From Syntrophobacteria bacterium (GTDB lineage: Bacteria; Desulfobacterota; DSWW01), in assembly GCA_030145435.1 (NCBI GenBank), contig JAQYVQ010000322.1, forward strand, positions 1-15,362: a DNA stretch of 15,362 nt. Reading direction: 5' to 3'. Within the stretch, counting starts at the first letter, position 1; each line of letters begins with the position of its first letter. The notes under the pieces were generated by a model. That model worked only from the letters and a program-made list of their open reading frames with translations. It was not told where the DNA came from and ran no database searches. Below are positions 6,821 to 14,213 of this stretch, one piece after another. Made by a program: the position numbers and the translations under genes.

Positions 6821-7561
6821 TTAGATCGCGTAACCCCCGCTTACCACGAAATGCCCCCCCGTCACATAGGCGGCTTCTTCGCTCAAGAGGTAGTCCAACA
6901 TCCCGAGGAGATCCGCGTACCGGCAGAATCTCCCCGCAGGGATGTAGTCCGAAGCGGTCCCGGACGGCTTCTTCACGGAATTGAAGATCGTCCCGGGCGA
7001 GATCATGTTGACCGTGATCCCGTGCGGGGCTTCTTCGACCGCCATCGACTTCGCGAGGATGAGCGCACCCGTCTTGGCAAGGTGATACACAGCGCACCGA
7101 GGGGAGGCGGCAAGCTTTCCCGCAGGCGCGTATCCTATCATCACGATTCTTCCCTCTTTCTTCTTCCGCATCAACGGAAGGGCCTCCTTCGAGCAGAGGA
7201 AGGCGGAGGTCAGATTGCTTTGGATGATGACCTCCCACTCTTTCGTCGAGACCCGGGCGAGAGGCTTTTCCAGGTAGTCCCCCACGTTGTTGATCAACAC
7301 ATCCAGCCGCCCGAAGGAACGCTTCACCCTGTCGATCATCCTGCGCACGTCTCGCTCCCGCGTCACGTCCGCCTGACAGGGCATGGCTTGTCCGCCTCTC
7401 CCGCGAATCTTTTCCGCCAGGGCCTCGGCCTTTGCGCGACTCGTCCGGTAGTTGATCACCACCCGGTAGCCCTGGCCCGCCAGATGCCGGCAGACCGAGG
7501 CGCCGAGTTTTCGCGCCCCCCCCGTCACGAGGGCCACCCGTTCCGCCTCGTTCTTCTTCAT
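6821..7561 (-). CDS. SDR family oxidoreductase, catalytic Ser not conserved
   Basis: A 246-residue classical short-chain dehydrogenase/reductase, FabG-like or pteridine-reductase-like. The cofactor motif TGGARKLG is at 13-20, NNVG (for NNAG) at 91-94, the Asn of the tetrad at N116 in QSNLTS, and the catalytic pair Y159 and K163 in YHLAK. Tyr-Arg-Thr-Ser at 38-41 suits NADPH use. The catalytic Ser, normally 13 residues before the Tyr, is P146 here, and no Ser falls between 140 and 152. Pteridine reductases also lack that Ser but carry Asp instead. The substrate is therefore uncertain. Its ATG overlaps the TGA of the upstream lipoprotein gene (ATGA) without a good Shine-Dalgarno, so translation is probably coupled. 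It is the third gene of the TPR/lipoprotein/SDR operon. Confidence 0.88.
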   Translation of the reverse strand: MKKNEAERVALVTGGARKLGASVCRHLAGQGYRVVINYRTSRAKAEALAEKIRGRGGQAMPCQADVTRERDVRRMIDRVKRSFGRLDVLINNVGDYLEKPLARVSTKEWEVIIQSNLTSAFLCSKEALPLMRKKKEGRIVMIGYAPAGKLAASPRCAVYHLAKTGALILAKSMAVEEAPHGITVNMISPGTIFNSVKKPSGTASDYIPAGRFCRYADLLGMLDYLLSEEAAYVTGGHFVVSGGYAI

Positions 7562-8391
7562 CGGTTCGACCCCGTGGATTGCGTCGCGCCCTCCGGAGGC
7601 ACGAATCGAAACAAATCCTCCTCCAGCGATTCGTTCAACAGAACCTTCTGATAATCTACCTTCAAGACGCGCTCAGAACCGGTAACGGCCACGCGGATGC
7701 GGTGCGGGAACGAGACCCCATCGATGGTCCGGTACCTTCCATATTCGACCTGAAGATCCCCGATGGCCCTTCCCCCGCTGTACGGTTGGATCACGAACAT
7801 CTTCGCCGGCCTCTTGTTTTCATCCAGCCACACCAGGTAGCGCGGCCCCAGGCCGGACGACTCCACATCCAGGAGCAGGGCATTCTGGTCCACGCTTATG
7901 CGGACGATCGGGTCCGACACGGGCAGGAAGAAAGGATCCCCAAGCGCCAGGGCCGTCAACTCCTCTGCCTTCAAGGGTATGCCGAGCATCTCCCGAATCT
8001 GCTCGGGATCTTCGGGGCCCTCCATGTACTCGTTCTCGGACACAGAATAGGTCAGGGAGCCCTGCGGGTCGAAGATGGCGAGAAAGACGACGTGATTCAG
8101 CAAATCGAGGATTTCGAAGCGCAACCTTCCGTGCCGGTCGCACGCAATCACTGCATCCAGACTGGCCTTCTGTTGCTCTGTCTGGAGGCGCAGGTGGGCC
8201 ACCCCCTGCAGGGTGCGGATCGCTTCACAGCGGCTGAGGATCCCTCGGTAGCTCGCTTCCGGGTCTGAAAGGTCTGCCGCGTCGAAACGAACCGAGGGCC
8301 CCGGGCGCTTCAGACAACCGGAAAAGGCGGTGAAGAAGAAGACGGCGATGAGAACCGGCAGGAAGGCATCGCGACCTATGCATCTCTTCAT
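7558..8391 (-). CDS. LolB/DUF4292-like outer-membrane lipoprotein
   Basis: A 277-residue predicted lipoprotein. A basic start (MKRCIGR) is followed by the hydrophobic stretch LPVLIAVFFFTAF and a lipobox-like FSGC with lipidated C26; Phe at -3 is unusual but tolerated. The rest reads as a LolA/LolB-type beta-rich fold: GVAHLRLQTEQQKASLDAVI, then LRFEILD, then DLQVEYGRYRTIDGVSFPHRI near 213-233. This suits DUF4292 or LolB-like proteins, which handle lipoproteins or lipids at the outer membrane. The protein is longer than E. coli LolB, so strict LolB function is not claimed. The start lies 13 bp after the TPR gene stop, with no clear Shine-Dalgarno, which suggests coupling. The stop overlaps the SDR start. 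Confidence 0.78.
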   Translation of the reverse strand: MKRCIGRDAFLPVLIAVFFFTAFSGCLKRPGPSVRFDAADLSDPEASYRGILSRCEAIRTLQGVAHLRLQTEQQKASLDAVIACDRHGRLRFEILDLLNHVVFLAIFDPQGSLTYSVSENEYMEGPEDPEQIREMLGIPLKAEELTALALGDPFFLPVSDPIVRISVDQNALLLDVESSGLGPRYLVWLDENKRPAKMFVIQPYSGGRAIGDLQVEYGRYRTIDGVSFPHRIRVAVTGSERVLKVDYQKVLLNESLEEDLFRFVPPEGATQSTGSNR

Positions 8392-8404
8392 GGATCGATT
8401 TCAC

Positions 8405-10213
8405 TCACCGATTCGAAAGCAGCTTCTCGATTTCCTGAATCTTTTCGATGATCTTTGCCTGGTCCTGGTCCTTGGCCTTCTCCATCGCCCTCTTGTAGGT
8501 CTTGAGCGCCTTTTCGTAGGTCCCGACCTTCTGGTAAACGTCGCCAAGATGCTCGAGGATCACCGGGTCGTCCGGGATCAGGCCCTCGGCCCGCTCGAGT
8601 TCCCGCAAGGCCTTCTCGTACCTGCCCTGCTTGAAGTAGACCCAACCCAGGCTGTCAACGATGTATCCGTCCTCGGGTCGGATGAGGAGCGCCTTCCGGA
8701 CCAACCCTTCCGCTTCGTCGAGATGAATCCCCTTGTCCGCATACGTATACCCGAGGTAGTTCAGGGCCTCGGCGTTCTCCGGTTCGAGGGAAATCACCAG
8801 CCTCATGCTCTCGACGCTCCTGGTCAGGTCTCCCTGCTTGTCGTACAAGACCCCGAGCGTGAAGTAGTGTTTCGCAGGCGTCTCCGATTTATCCAGGGCC
8901 TTCTGGGCACACCGAATCGCTTCTTCGTAGTCCTCCGCGTGCTCGTAGAGTGCAGCCAGGAATCCCCACAGTCGGTCGTCATCCGGTTGGTGCTCGAGTG
9001 CCTCCTCGATGACGGCGACCGCCTCCTCCAAACGCTTCTCTTCCTCGAGAAGAAAGGCCCAATACAGACACGCGTCGACGTACGGCTCCGCCTCAGGAGG
9101 AATTCTCGAGAAGGTCGCGAGTGCAGCCTCGAATTCCCCGTTCTCAGCGTAGGCAGACCCGAGGAAGTACCCGACGCGATGGGCATCCGGTTCGGCAGCC
9201 AGGACGATCAGAAACTCCTGGATGGCCAGGTCGAAACGCTCCTGCTCGAAGTAGACCAGACCGATTTTCAGATGTACCTGGATTGCGTCCGAACCCGCCA
9301 TCTGCCCGAGGGCCTTGAGATGGGTCAGGGCTTCGTCCAGCTTCTTCTGGCCGATGTAGACCTGCCCCAGCCTGTCTCTGACCAGAAGATTCCCTGGATC
9401 TTCCTCCAGGATCTTCTGGTAGATCTCGATCGCATCTTCTTCCCGCTCCTGCATTTCGTAGATTCGAGCCAGGTCGAGCAACACCACTTCGGAGCTGGTG
9501 GAGAGTTCAAGTGCCTTCTTGAGCGATTCTTCCGCCTTGGCAAACTGCTCCTGTTTCGCGTACAGGCGGCCGAGATAGTAATAGCCGATGAAGGACTCGG
9601 GCTTTCTCTCGATCATCTCCTGCAGGATTTCGACTGCCTTGTCGTAGTCCCCCGAAGTTGCATGCAGGGTACTCAGAAAGAGCCTCGTCTTCTCCCTTTC
9701 CGGATCCAGTTCGAGCACCCGTTCGTACGCCTGGATCGCTTCCTCGATCTGGCTCGAAGCAGAGTAGATACCGGCCAGCAACGAGTATCCCTCTACGTCG
9801 TTCGGGTCGAGGGAGACAACCGCCTGCGCCTCGGCCAGAGCCTCCTGCGGTTGATTTGTCTTCAGGTACTGCCTGGCCAGACAGAGGTGCAGATACGAGG
9901 AGGAGGGATCCTGGGCGATCGCCTTCCTGTAGGCCTCGATCGCCGCGTCCGTCTCGCCCTCCAGCCCGTCCATGTATCCCTGCAGGAAGTTGTAGTAAGG
10001 GTTCTCAACCTTCGGCGCATCCTTCGCCTTCTGTACCACTTCTTCCGGAGGGGCAGGGAGCGGAGGGGTTCCCATATGGGCCTTGCTTGCACAGCCGGCC
10101 AGTCCCAGGAGCAGCAGGATGCCGGCCCACAGGAGGATCGTTTTCGGTTTGCCTGTCGAGTAGATCGCCTGCATACGTCTTGTTTTTCTCCCTACAACCA
10201 ATCGTTTAACCAC
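8405..10213 (-). CDS. TPR-repeat lipoprotein (about 15 TPRs)
   Basis: A 602-residue lipid-anchored tetratricopeptide-repeat protein. A membrane segment (about 25-40) ends in the lipobox LAGC with C41. A short Pro-rich linker leads into about 15 back-to-back 34-residue TPRs from about 71 to 590, with consensus words such as LGxxYxxxGxYxxAxxxYxxALxxxPxx. TPR solenoids are protein-binding scaffolds; such lipoproteins sit in the periplasm on either membrane and often serve secretion, polysaccharide export or envelope assembly. Partners here are unknown. The GTG start at 10213 has AAAGGAG 10 nt upstream. An in-frame ATG at 10174 would give a more normal 11-residue n-region but has a poorly spaced GGGAG. 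A 7-codon frame overlaps this start. The gene heads the operon with the LolB-like and SDR genes. Confidence 0.88.
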   Translation of the reverse strand: MVKRLVVGRKTRRMQAIYSTGKPKTILLWAGILLLLGLAGCASKAHMGTPPLPAPPEEVVQKAKDAPKVENPYYNFLQGYMDGLEGETDAAIEAYRKAIAQDPSSSYLHLCLARQYLKTNQPQEALAEAQAVVSLDPNDVEGYSLLAGIYSASSQIEEAIQAYERVLELDPEREKTRLFLSTLHATSGDYDKAVEILQEMIERKPESFIGYYYLGRLYAKQEQFAKAEESLKKALELSTSSEVVLLDLARIYEMQEREEDAIEIYQKILEEDPGNLLVRDRLGQVYIGQKKLDEALTHLKALGQMAGSDAIQVHLKIGLVYFEQERFDLAIQEFLIVLAAEPDAHRVGYFLGSAYAENGEFEAALATFSRIPPEAEPYVDACLYWAFLLEEEKRLEEAVAVIEEALEHQPDDDRLWGFLAALYEHAEDYEEAIRCAQKALDKSETPAKHYFTLGVLYDKQGDLTRSVESMRLVISLEPENAEALNYLGYTYADKGIHLDEAEGLVRKALLIRPEDGYIVDSLGWVYFKQGRYEKALRELERAEGLIPDDPVILEHLGDVYQKVGTYEKALKTYKRAMEKAKDQDQAKIIEKIQEIEKLLSNR

Positions 10214-10215
10214 AT
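10192..10215 (-). other. Possible 7-codon leader frame before the TPR gene
   Basis: An ATG at 10215 with AAAGGAG 8 nt upstream opens a frame for MWLNDWL and then TAG. It overlaps the GTG start of the TPR gene in another frame and stops 17 bp before the alternative ATG at 10174. Its start codon and spacing are better than those of the GTG. It may be translated as a leader or may be chance. Confidence 0.3.
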
Positions 10216-10279
10216 GTCCTCATCTCCTTTGTAACACAGCGAAAAACAGATCGTCAACGAAGGGCAGTCCGACCGCCAT

Positions 10280-10308
10280 TTGCCGTGTGGGCTGTTTTGC
10301 CCTATAAT
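10280..10308 (+). promoter_or_regulatory. Sigma70-type promoter for the cNMP-domain/permease operon
   Basis: A perfect TATAAT (10303-10308) lies 17 bp after TTGCCG (10280-10285), a 4/6 match to TTGACA. Transcription would start near 10315, giving a 5' leader of about 66 nt before the ATG at 10381. This is the strongest promoter-like sequence I found in the window. Confidence 0.65.
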
Positions 10309-10380
10309 CGCCTACGCATCAGACGAGACTGTGGTTTTGCGGCCGTTTTTCGTCCGATATCACGCCAATCGGGGAGCCGG

Positions 10381-10917
10381 ATGAGTCGATCGGAGAAGAC
10401 AGACCCCGCCCCGTCTTTGCAGTGGATGTGGGCGAATATTTTCAGGAAAGGGGATGCGGATCAGGTCGCGATCCGAGAGTCTATCGAGAAGATCCCCCTG
10501 TTCCAGGACTTGACGAAAAAGGAACTCCGCCGGGTCGAGCAAAGCCTCTACCTGCGCAAGTACCGGGCGGATTCGTTCATCTTCCAGGCCGGGGAACCGG
10601 GACTGGGCATGTACATCATCCACGCAGGCTCGGTGTGGATCCAGAGGCCGGAAGAGGCCGTTTCGGACGATTCGGAACCCTTCCTGGAACTCGGGCCCGG
10701 GGACTTCTTCGGTGAGATGGCCCTCTTTGAAGAAAACTTTCATCTCGTCTCCGCAAGGGCCCACACCCACACAGCGCTGCTCGGTTTCTTCCGCCCCGAT
10801 TTGATGACCCTGAGCCACTACTACCCCCGTCTCGGATGCAAGCTGCTCCTGGCTCTGGGCCGTGTGATTTCAGACCGTTTCCGGGCTTCCCTGACAGGCG
10901 GCCCCGGGCGAGCCTAG
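10381..10917 (+). CDS. Cyclic-nucleotide-binding-fold protein, degenerate phosphate-binding cassette
   Basis: A 178-residue cytoplasmic protein with a single cNMP-binding domain at about 33-165. Seen in order are IPLFQDLTKKELRRVEQSL (38-56), the beta-roll words FIFQAGEPG and MYIIHAGSVWI (67-87), and the cassette GDFFGEMAL (107-115). No DNA-binding helix-turn-helix follows, so it is not a CRP-type regulator. The cassette keeps the Glu (E112), but the phosphate-binding Arg that should follow about nine residues later is H121; R126 is five further on. Canonical cAMP/cGMP binding is therefore doubtful. The ATG at 10381 has GGGGAG 5 nt upstream. The permease gene begins 44 bp downstream behind the same promoter, suggesting that this protein controls or cooperates with it. 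Confidence 0.85.
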   Translation: MSRSEKTDPAPSLQWMWANIFRKGDADQVAIRESIEKIPLFQDLTKKELRRVEQSLYLRKYRADSFIFQAGEPGLGMYIIHAGSVWIQRPEEAVSDDSEPFLELGPGDFFGEMALFEENFHLVSARAHTHTALLGFFRPDLMTLSHYYPRLGCKLLLALGRVISDRFRASLTGGPGRA

Positions 10918-10961
10918 CCCGCCGGCTCGAAGACATTCCAAATATCCAGGATGGTGTCCCC

Positions 10962-12029
10962 ATGGACATGGAAAACCGCCCTTACTGGTTCAGAAGGCTC
11001 CTGTGGGTCCTGATCCTCCTGGGCTCCGCCTTTGCCCTCTACATCGTCCGAAATACCTTGATTCCCCTGTTCATATCGATGCTCATCGCTTACCTGCTCA
11101 CGCCTCTGGCCGATTACCTGGAACACAGAGGCTTCGGCCGCATCCTGGCCATCACGACCACCTTTTTTCTCTTCTTCGGGCTCATCGTCCTGGTGGTTTT
11201 GTACCTCTTCCCGCTGATCAGGGACCAGGTGGTTGACCTGACCACGGCTCTGCCTCGCACGCTAGCACTCCTGAACACGAGAATCGACGACTTGCAGGCC
11301 CGCCTGGCCGTTTACTGGCCGGCCATCCAGGAGGTCGACGTGGGCGTCAGGATCCAGAAGGCGGCACTCGACACCTTGAACGCGCTGCCCACCTACGTGG
11401 CCAATGCGTTCTCCATCTTCCCGCTGCTCATCCTGGTTCCTCTGATCAGCTTCTTCTTCCTCAAGGACGGGCGAAGGATAAAAAGGGGCTTCTTCAACAG
11501 CGTCCCGAACCGGTATTTCGAGACGGTCATGGGCCTCACCTACGAGGTGGACCAAAAGATCGGAAACTATGTGCGAGGGCAACTCCTCCGGTCCGTGGTG
11601 ATCGGCTTCCTGACTTACTTCGGATTGAAAATCTGCGGGCTGAAGTACGCGCTGCTGCTGGCCATCTTCGCAGGCGTGATGAATCTGATCCCCTACGCCG
11701 GGCCCTTCATTGCTTCCATCCCGGCCGTGATCCTCGCCATCCTGCACCAGTCGACCCCCCAGGCGCTTCTGCCCTTTGTCTCGCCCCTGCCCCTGGTGGT
11801 CCACGTCATCCTGGTCTACCTCATGGTGCAGACCCTGGATGCCATCTGGGTCGCCCCGTACATTCTGGGCTGGAGCGTAGACATCCACCCCCTGGGGATC
11901 GTGCTGGTCCTGCTCTTTGGAAACCAGCTTTTCGGATGGTGGGGGATCATCCTCGCCGTCCCGGCCGCCTCGATCATCAAGCTCACCGTGCAGGCGGTTT
12001 CCAACCGCTACAGATTCTACCCGACGTGA
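10962..12029 (+). CDS. AI-2E family transporter / PerM-type permease
   Basis: A 355-residue polytopic inner-membrane protein of the PerM/TqsA (UPF0118) family. Hydrophobic segments lie near 14-48, 61-84, 151-167, 211-222, 228-260, 272-291 and 310-338, with a soluble loop at about 86-145. Family words are clear: FFFLKDG (164-170), YVRGQLL (203-209), NLIPYAGPF (241-249) and GWWGIILAVP (325-334). Members are reported as exporters of autoinducer-2 or as Na+/H+ antiporters, so the substrate cannot be fixed from sequence. The ATG at 10962 is taken, with AGGATGG about 9 nt upstream; another ATG two codons on is equally possible. It follows the cNMP-domain gene by 44 bp and converges with the crotonase gene across a REPIN-like repeat that starts 2 bp after its stop. 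Confidence 0.88.
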   Translation: MDMENRPYWFRRLLWVLILLGSAFALYIVRNTLIPLFISMLIAYLLTPLADYLEHRGFGRILAITTTFFLFFGLIVLVVLYLFPLIRDQVVDLTTALPRTLALLNTRIDDLQARLAVYWPAIQEVDVGVRIQKAALDTLNALPTYVANAFSIFPLLILVPLISFFFLKDGRRIKRGFFNSVPNRYFETVMGLTYEVDQKIGNYVRGQLLRSVVIGFLTYFGLKICGLKYALLLAIFAGVMNLIPYAGPFIASIPAVILAILHQSTPQALLPFVSPLPLVVHVILVYLMVQTLDAIWVAPYILGWSVDIHPLGIVLVLLFGNQLFGWWGIILAVPAASIIKLTVQAVSNRYRFYPT

Positions 12030-12030
12030 A

Positions 12031-12138
12031 ACCGAAAAAGGGGACGCAGCTCTTTTTCGGTTTGTAGGATCTGAAGTCTCTCCAATCCGGTCTCACCGAT
12101 GTTTATCAGGGAAAAAGAGCTGCGTCCCCTTTTTCGGT
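12031..12138. repeat. REPIN-like pair of inverted REP hairpins
   Basis: A perfect 28-bp inverted repeat: the left arm 12031-12058 is the exact reverse complement of the right arm 12111-12138, separated by 52 bp. The core word of each arm is GGGGACGCAGCT with flanking A5 and T5. The left arm is itself a hairpin, with ACCGAAAAAG (12031-12040) pairing CTTTTTCGGT (12052-12061). Two inverted REP units with a short spacer define a REPIN, normally mobilised in trans by a RAYT (Y1) transposase; none is encoded here. It fills the gap between two convergent genes and may act as a bidirectional terminator. Confidence 0.85.
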
Positions 12139-12156
12139 CGGCCTGAACCGGGCGGG

Positions 12157-12951
12157 TCACTTGCGGAACGGGCTGAAATCAGGCTTTCTCTTCTCCCCGA
12201 AGGCCGTAGTCCCCTCGACCGCCTCATCCGTGCCGTAGTACATCGACAGGCCACCCACGCCCAGGTGGGTGATGCCCGTGGTGCCGTCGGTCTCCGCCAG
12301 GAAGGCATATTTCAGCATCTTCAGCGAAGTCGGGCTCTTCTCCAACAGCTCCCGGCACCAGTTGTCTACCTCTTCATCCAACTTCTCCATGGGCACCACG
12401 CAGTTCACCAAACCCATGTCGAGGGCCTGCTGCGCCGTGTACCTCCTGCAAAGATACCAGATTTCTTTGGCGCGCTTGATCCCCACTGCCCGGATCAGGT
12501 CTCCGGTCCCGTAGCCGGGATCAAAGGATCCCACGCGCGGCCCTGCCTGCCCGAACTGGGCGTGTTCAGCCGCGATGCTCAGGTCGCACACGACCTGCCA
12601 GACCTGTCCTCCTCCGATCGCGTACCCGTTCACGCGGGCGATGACCGGCTTGGCCATCGTGCGGATCAGCTGGGTAATGTGCTGCCAGCCCACTTCCAGG
12701 GGCCACTGGAGCCCCTCCCCCCCGTAGCCGCCCTTGTCCCGGACCGACTGATCCCCTCCCGTGCAGAACGCCTTCTCGCCTGCCCCGGTGAACACCACGA
12801 CCCCCACGTCCCCATCCATTGCACATCGGGTAAAGGCATCGATCAACTCATGAACGGTCTGCGGCTGAGCGGCATTGTACCGTTCCGGCCGGTTGATCGT
12901 TACCCGGGCCACGTGATCCTTCTTCTCGTAGAGAATGTCTTTGTACTCCAT
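12157..12951 (-). CDS. Crotonase-family protein, MenB/BadI-like
   Basis: A 264-residue enoyl-CoA hydratase-superfamily enzyme of the subgroup that makes or breaks carbocyclic rings on CoA thioesters. The oxyanion-hole words FCTGGDQSVR (62-71) and NGYAIGGGQV (108-117) are present. Residues matching the E. coli MenB site are kept: Q135, G137, S142, D144, W165 and Y239. The ending GEKRKPDFSPF is typical of this subgroup. MenB forms 1,4-dihydroxy-2-naphthoyl-CoA in menaquinone synthesis; BadI hydrolyses 2-ketocyclohexanecarboxyl-CoA in anaerobic benzoate-type degradation. DPGYGT (144-149), KPVIARVNGYAIGGG and YYGTDEAVEG recall BadI as I remember it, while GSFD and the C-terminus also fit MenB. 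No men or bad genes flank it. The ATG at 12951 has GAGGAGG at ideal spacing. It is divergent from hisC. Confidence 0.82.
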   Translation of the reverse strand: MEYKDILYEKKDHVARVTINRPERYNAAQPQTVHELIDAFTRCAMDGDVGVVVFTGAGEKAFCTGGDQSVRDKGGYGGEGLQWPLEVGWQHITQLIRTMAKPVIARVNGYAIGGGQVWQVVCDLSIAAEHAQFGQAGPRVGSFDPGYGTGDLIRAVGIKRAKEIWYLCRRYTAQQALDMGLVNCVVPMEKLDEEVDNWCRELLEKSPTSLKMLKYAFLAETDGTTGITHLGVGGLSMYYGTDEAVEGTTAFGEKRKPDFSPFRK

Positions 12952-13032
12952 ACCCTTCCTCCTCAAGTTCGAGAACCTGCCGGGAACAAGAGAGAACCTG
13001 CTCGATCGAGAACGCCTGCCAGGGCCTTTTGG

Positions 13033-13061
13033 TTGACATATAGCACGCCTCCCGTTTAAAT
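13033..13061 (+). promoter_or_regulatory. Candidate hisC promoter
   Basis: A perfect TTGACA (13033-13038) is followed after 17 bp by TTAAAT (13056-13061), a 4/6 match to the -10 consensus that lacks the key second A. Start of transcription would be near 13068, inside the dyad CCAGC-AG-GCTGG (13066-13077), which could be an operator. Confidence 0.45.
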
Positions 13062-13124
13062 GCATCCAGCAGGCTGGCACTTGAACCTAATGAATCAACA
13101 CGCGGAGTTACCCGGATCAGCCCC

Positions 13125-14177
13125 ATGCGAGCCTCAGTCAAAGAACACATTTCAAGACTCAAGGCCTACGTCCCCGGTCTCCAACCCGGGGAAGGAGAAC
13201 AGGTTCTCAAGCTCAACACGAACGAGAACCCCTACCCTCCATCGCCCTGGGTCGAGGAGGCCATCCGGGAGGAAGGCTCGGACAGCTTGCGCCTGTACCC
13301 GAACCCCACGAGCCAACACCTTCGGGAGACGGCGGCGTGCCTCTATCGAATCGCCCCTGAACAGGTCCTTTGCGGCAACGGGTCGGATGAAATCCTCGGC
13401 ATCCTGCTCAGGACCTTCACGAGTCGCGGGGATGCGATCGGCTACTACGAGCCTTCTTATTCCTACTACAAGACGCTGGGGGCCATTCACGACCTCGTCC
13501 TGCAGCCGACCCCCCTGGGCGACGACCCGCTCACCCCGCCCCTCCCGACGGAGCGGGATGTGAAGATCTTCTTCCTGACCAACCCGAACTCGCCGATGGG
13601 TTTTTCGCTGCAGCCCGAGTTCGTCGCACGTGTTGCGGACCACGTAGAGGGCATCCTCGTCGTGGACGAGGCCTACGCCGACTTCGCGCAGAAGAACTGC
13701 ATCTCTCTCATCCGGGAGCTTCCGAACGTGATCGTCACCCGCACCCTGTCGAAATCTTACTCCCTGGCCGGGTTGAGGGTCGGCTTTGCCTTCGGGGCGG
13801 AGCGATGGATCGAGCAGATGGACAAGGTCCGCGATCACTACAACCTGAACCGTGTCGCCCAGGCCGCCGCCTGCGTGGCCTTGTGCGATCAGAGCCACTT
13901 CCACGAAAACAGGGACCGGATCCTGCGAACAAGGGAACGGTTCGCCCGGGCCCTGAAGGACATGGGGATCGAGTCGTTCCCTTCGGAGGCGAATTTCGTT
14001 TTTGCCAAGCTCGCCTCCGCAGAAGCCGCCTCGCAGATCTTCGACAAACTGACCGAACGGGGCATCTACGTCCGCTATTTCCCCCAGGACGGGCTCGACC
14101 GGGGCCTGCGGATCTCGATCGGCACGGACGACGAGATGGACCGGCTCCTGGAAGAACTCCGGACCCTCATCTCTTGA
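13125..14177 (+). CDS. hisC: Histidinol-phosphate aminotransferase
   Basis: A 350-residue PLP-dependent fold-type I enzyme for the histidine pathway step converting imidazole-acetol phosphate plus glutamate to histidinol phosphate. The N-terminus VKEHISRLKAYVPG and LNTNENPYPPSP (30-41) are typical HisC. Cofactor residues are visible: GNGSDEI (84-90), D181 and Y184 in VVDEAYADF, K210 in TRTLSKSYSLAGLR (Schiff-base lysine), R218, and R329 in GLRISIGT for the substrate carboxylate. The usual NPNNPTG reads NPNSPMG at 153-159; Ser is common there but Met is unusual. The ATG at 13125 fits the family N-terminus, although its best Shine-Dalgarno (GGAG) is 17 nt away. No other his genes are in the window. 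The next aminotransferase gene starts 36 bp downstream. Confidence 0.9.
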   Translation: MRASVKEHISRLKAYVPGLQPGEGEQVLKLNTNENPYPPSPWVEEAIREEGSDSLRLYPNPTSQHLRETAACLYRIAPEQVLCGNGSDEILGILLRTFTSRGDAIGYYEPSYSYYKTLGAIHDLVLQPTPLGDDPLTPPLPTERDVKIFFLTNPNSPMGFSLQPEFVARVADHVEGILVVDEAYADFAQKNCISLIRELPNVIVTRTLSKSYSLAGLRVGFAFGAERWIEQMDKVRDHYNLNRVAQAAACVALCDQSHFHENRDRILRTRERFARALKDMGIESFPSEANFVFAKLASAEAASQIFDKLTERGIYVRYFPQDGLDRGLRISIGTDDEMDRLLEELRTLIS

Positions 14178-14213
14178 GTCTCCCCTGAACCAACAGGAAA
14201 AAGGACAGACACC

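Noticed and set aside
8330..10234. Plus-strand open frame of 634 codons opposite the TPR gene
   Set aside because: Its periodic composition is the antisense image of the TPR repeats. The minus-strand frame has a lipobox and clear TPRs.
10228..10257. Minus-strand TTGACG-18-TACAAA as the TPR operon promoter
   Set aside because: Its -10 overlaps the Shine-Dalgarno AAAGGAG, so transcripts would lack the best ribosome-binding site.
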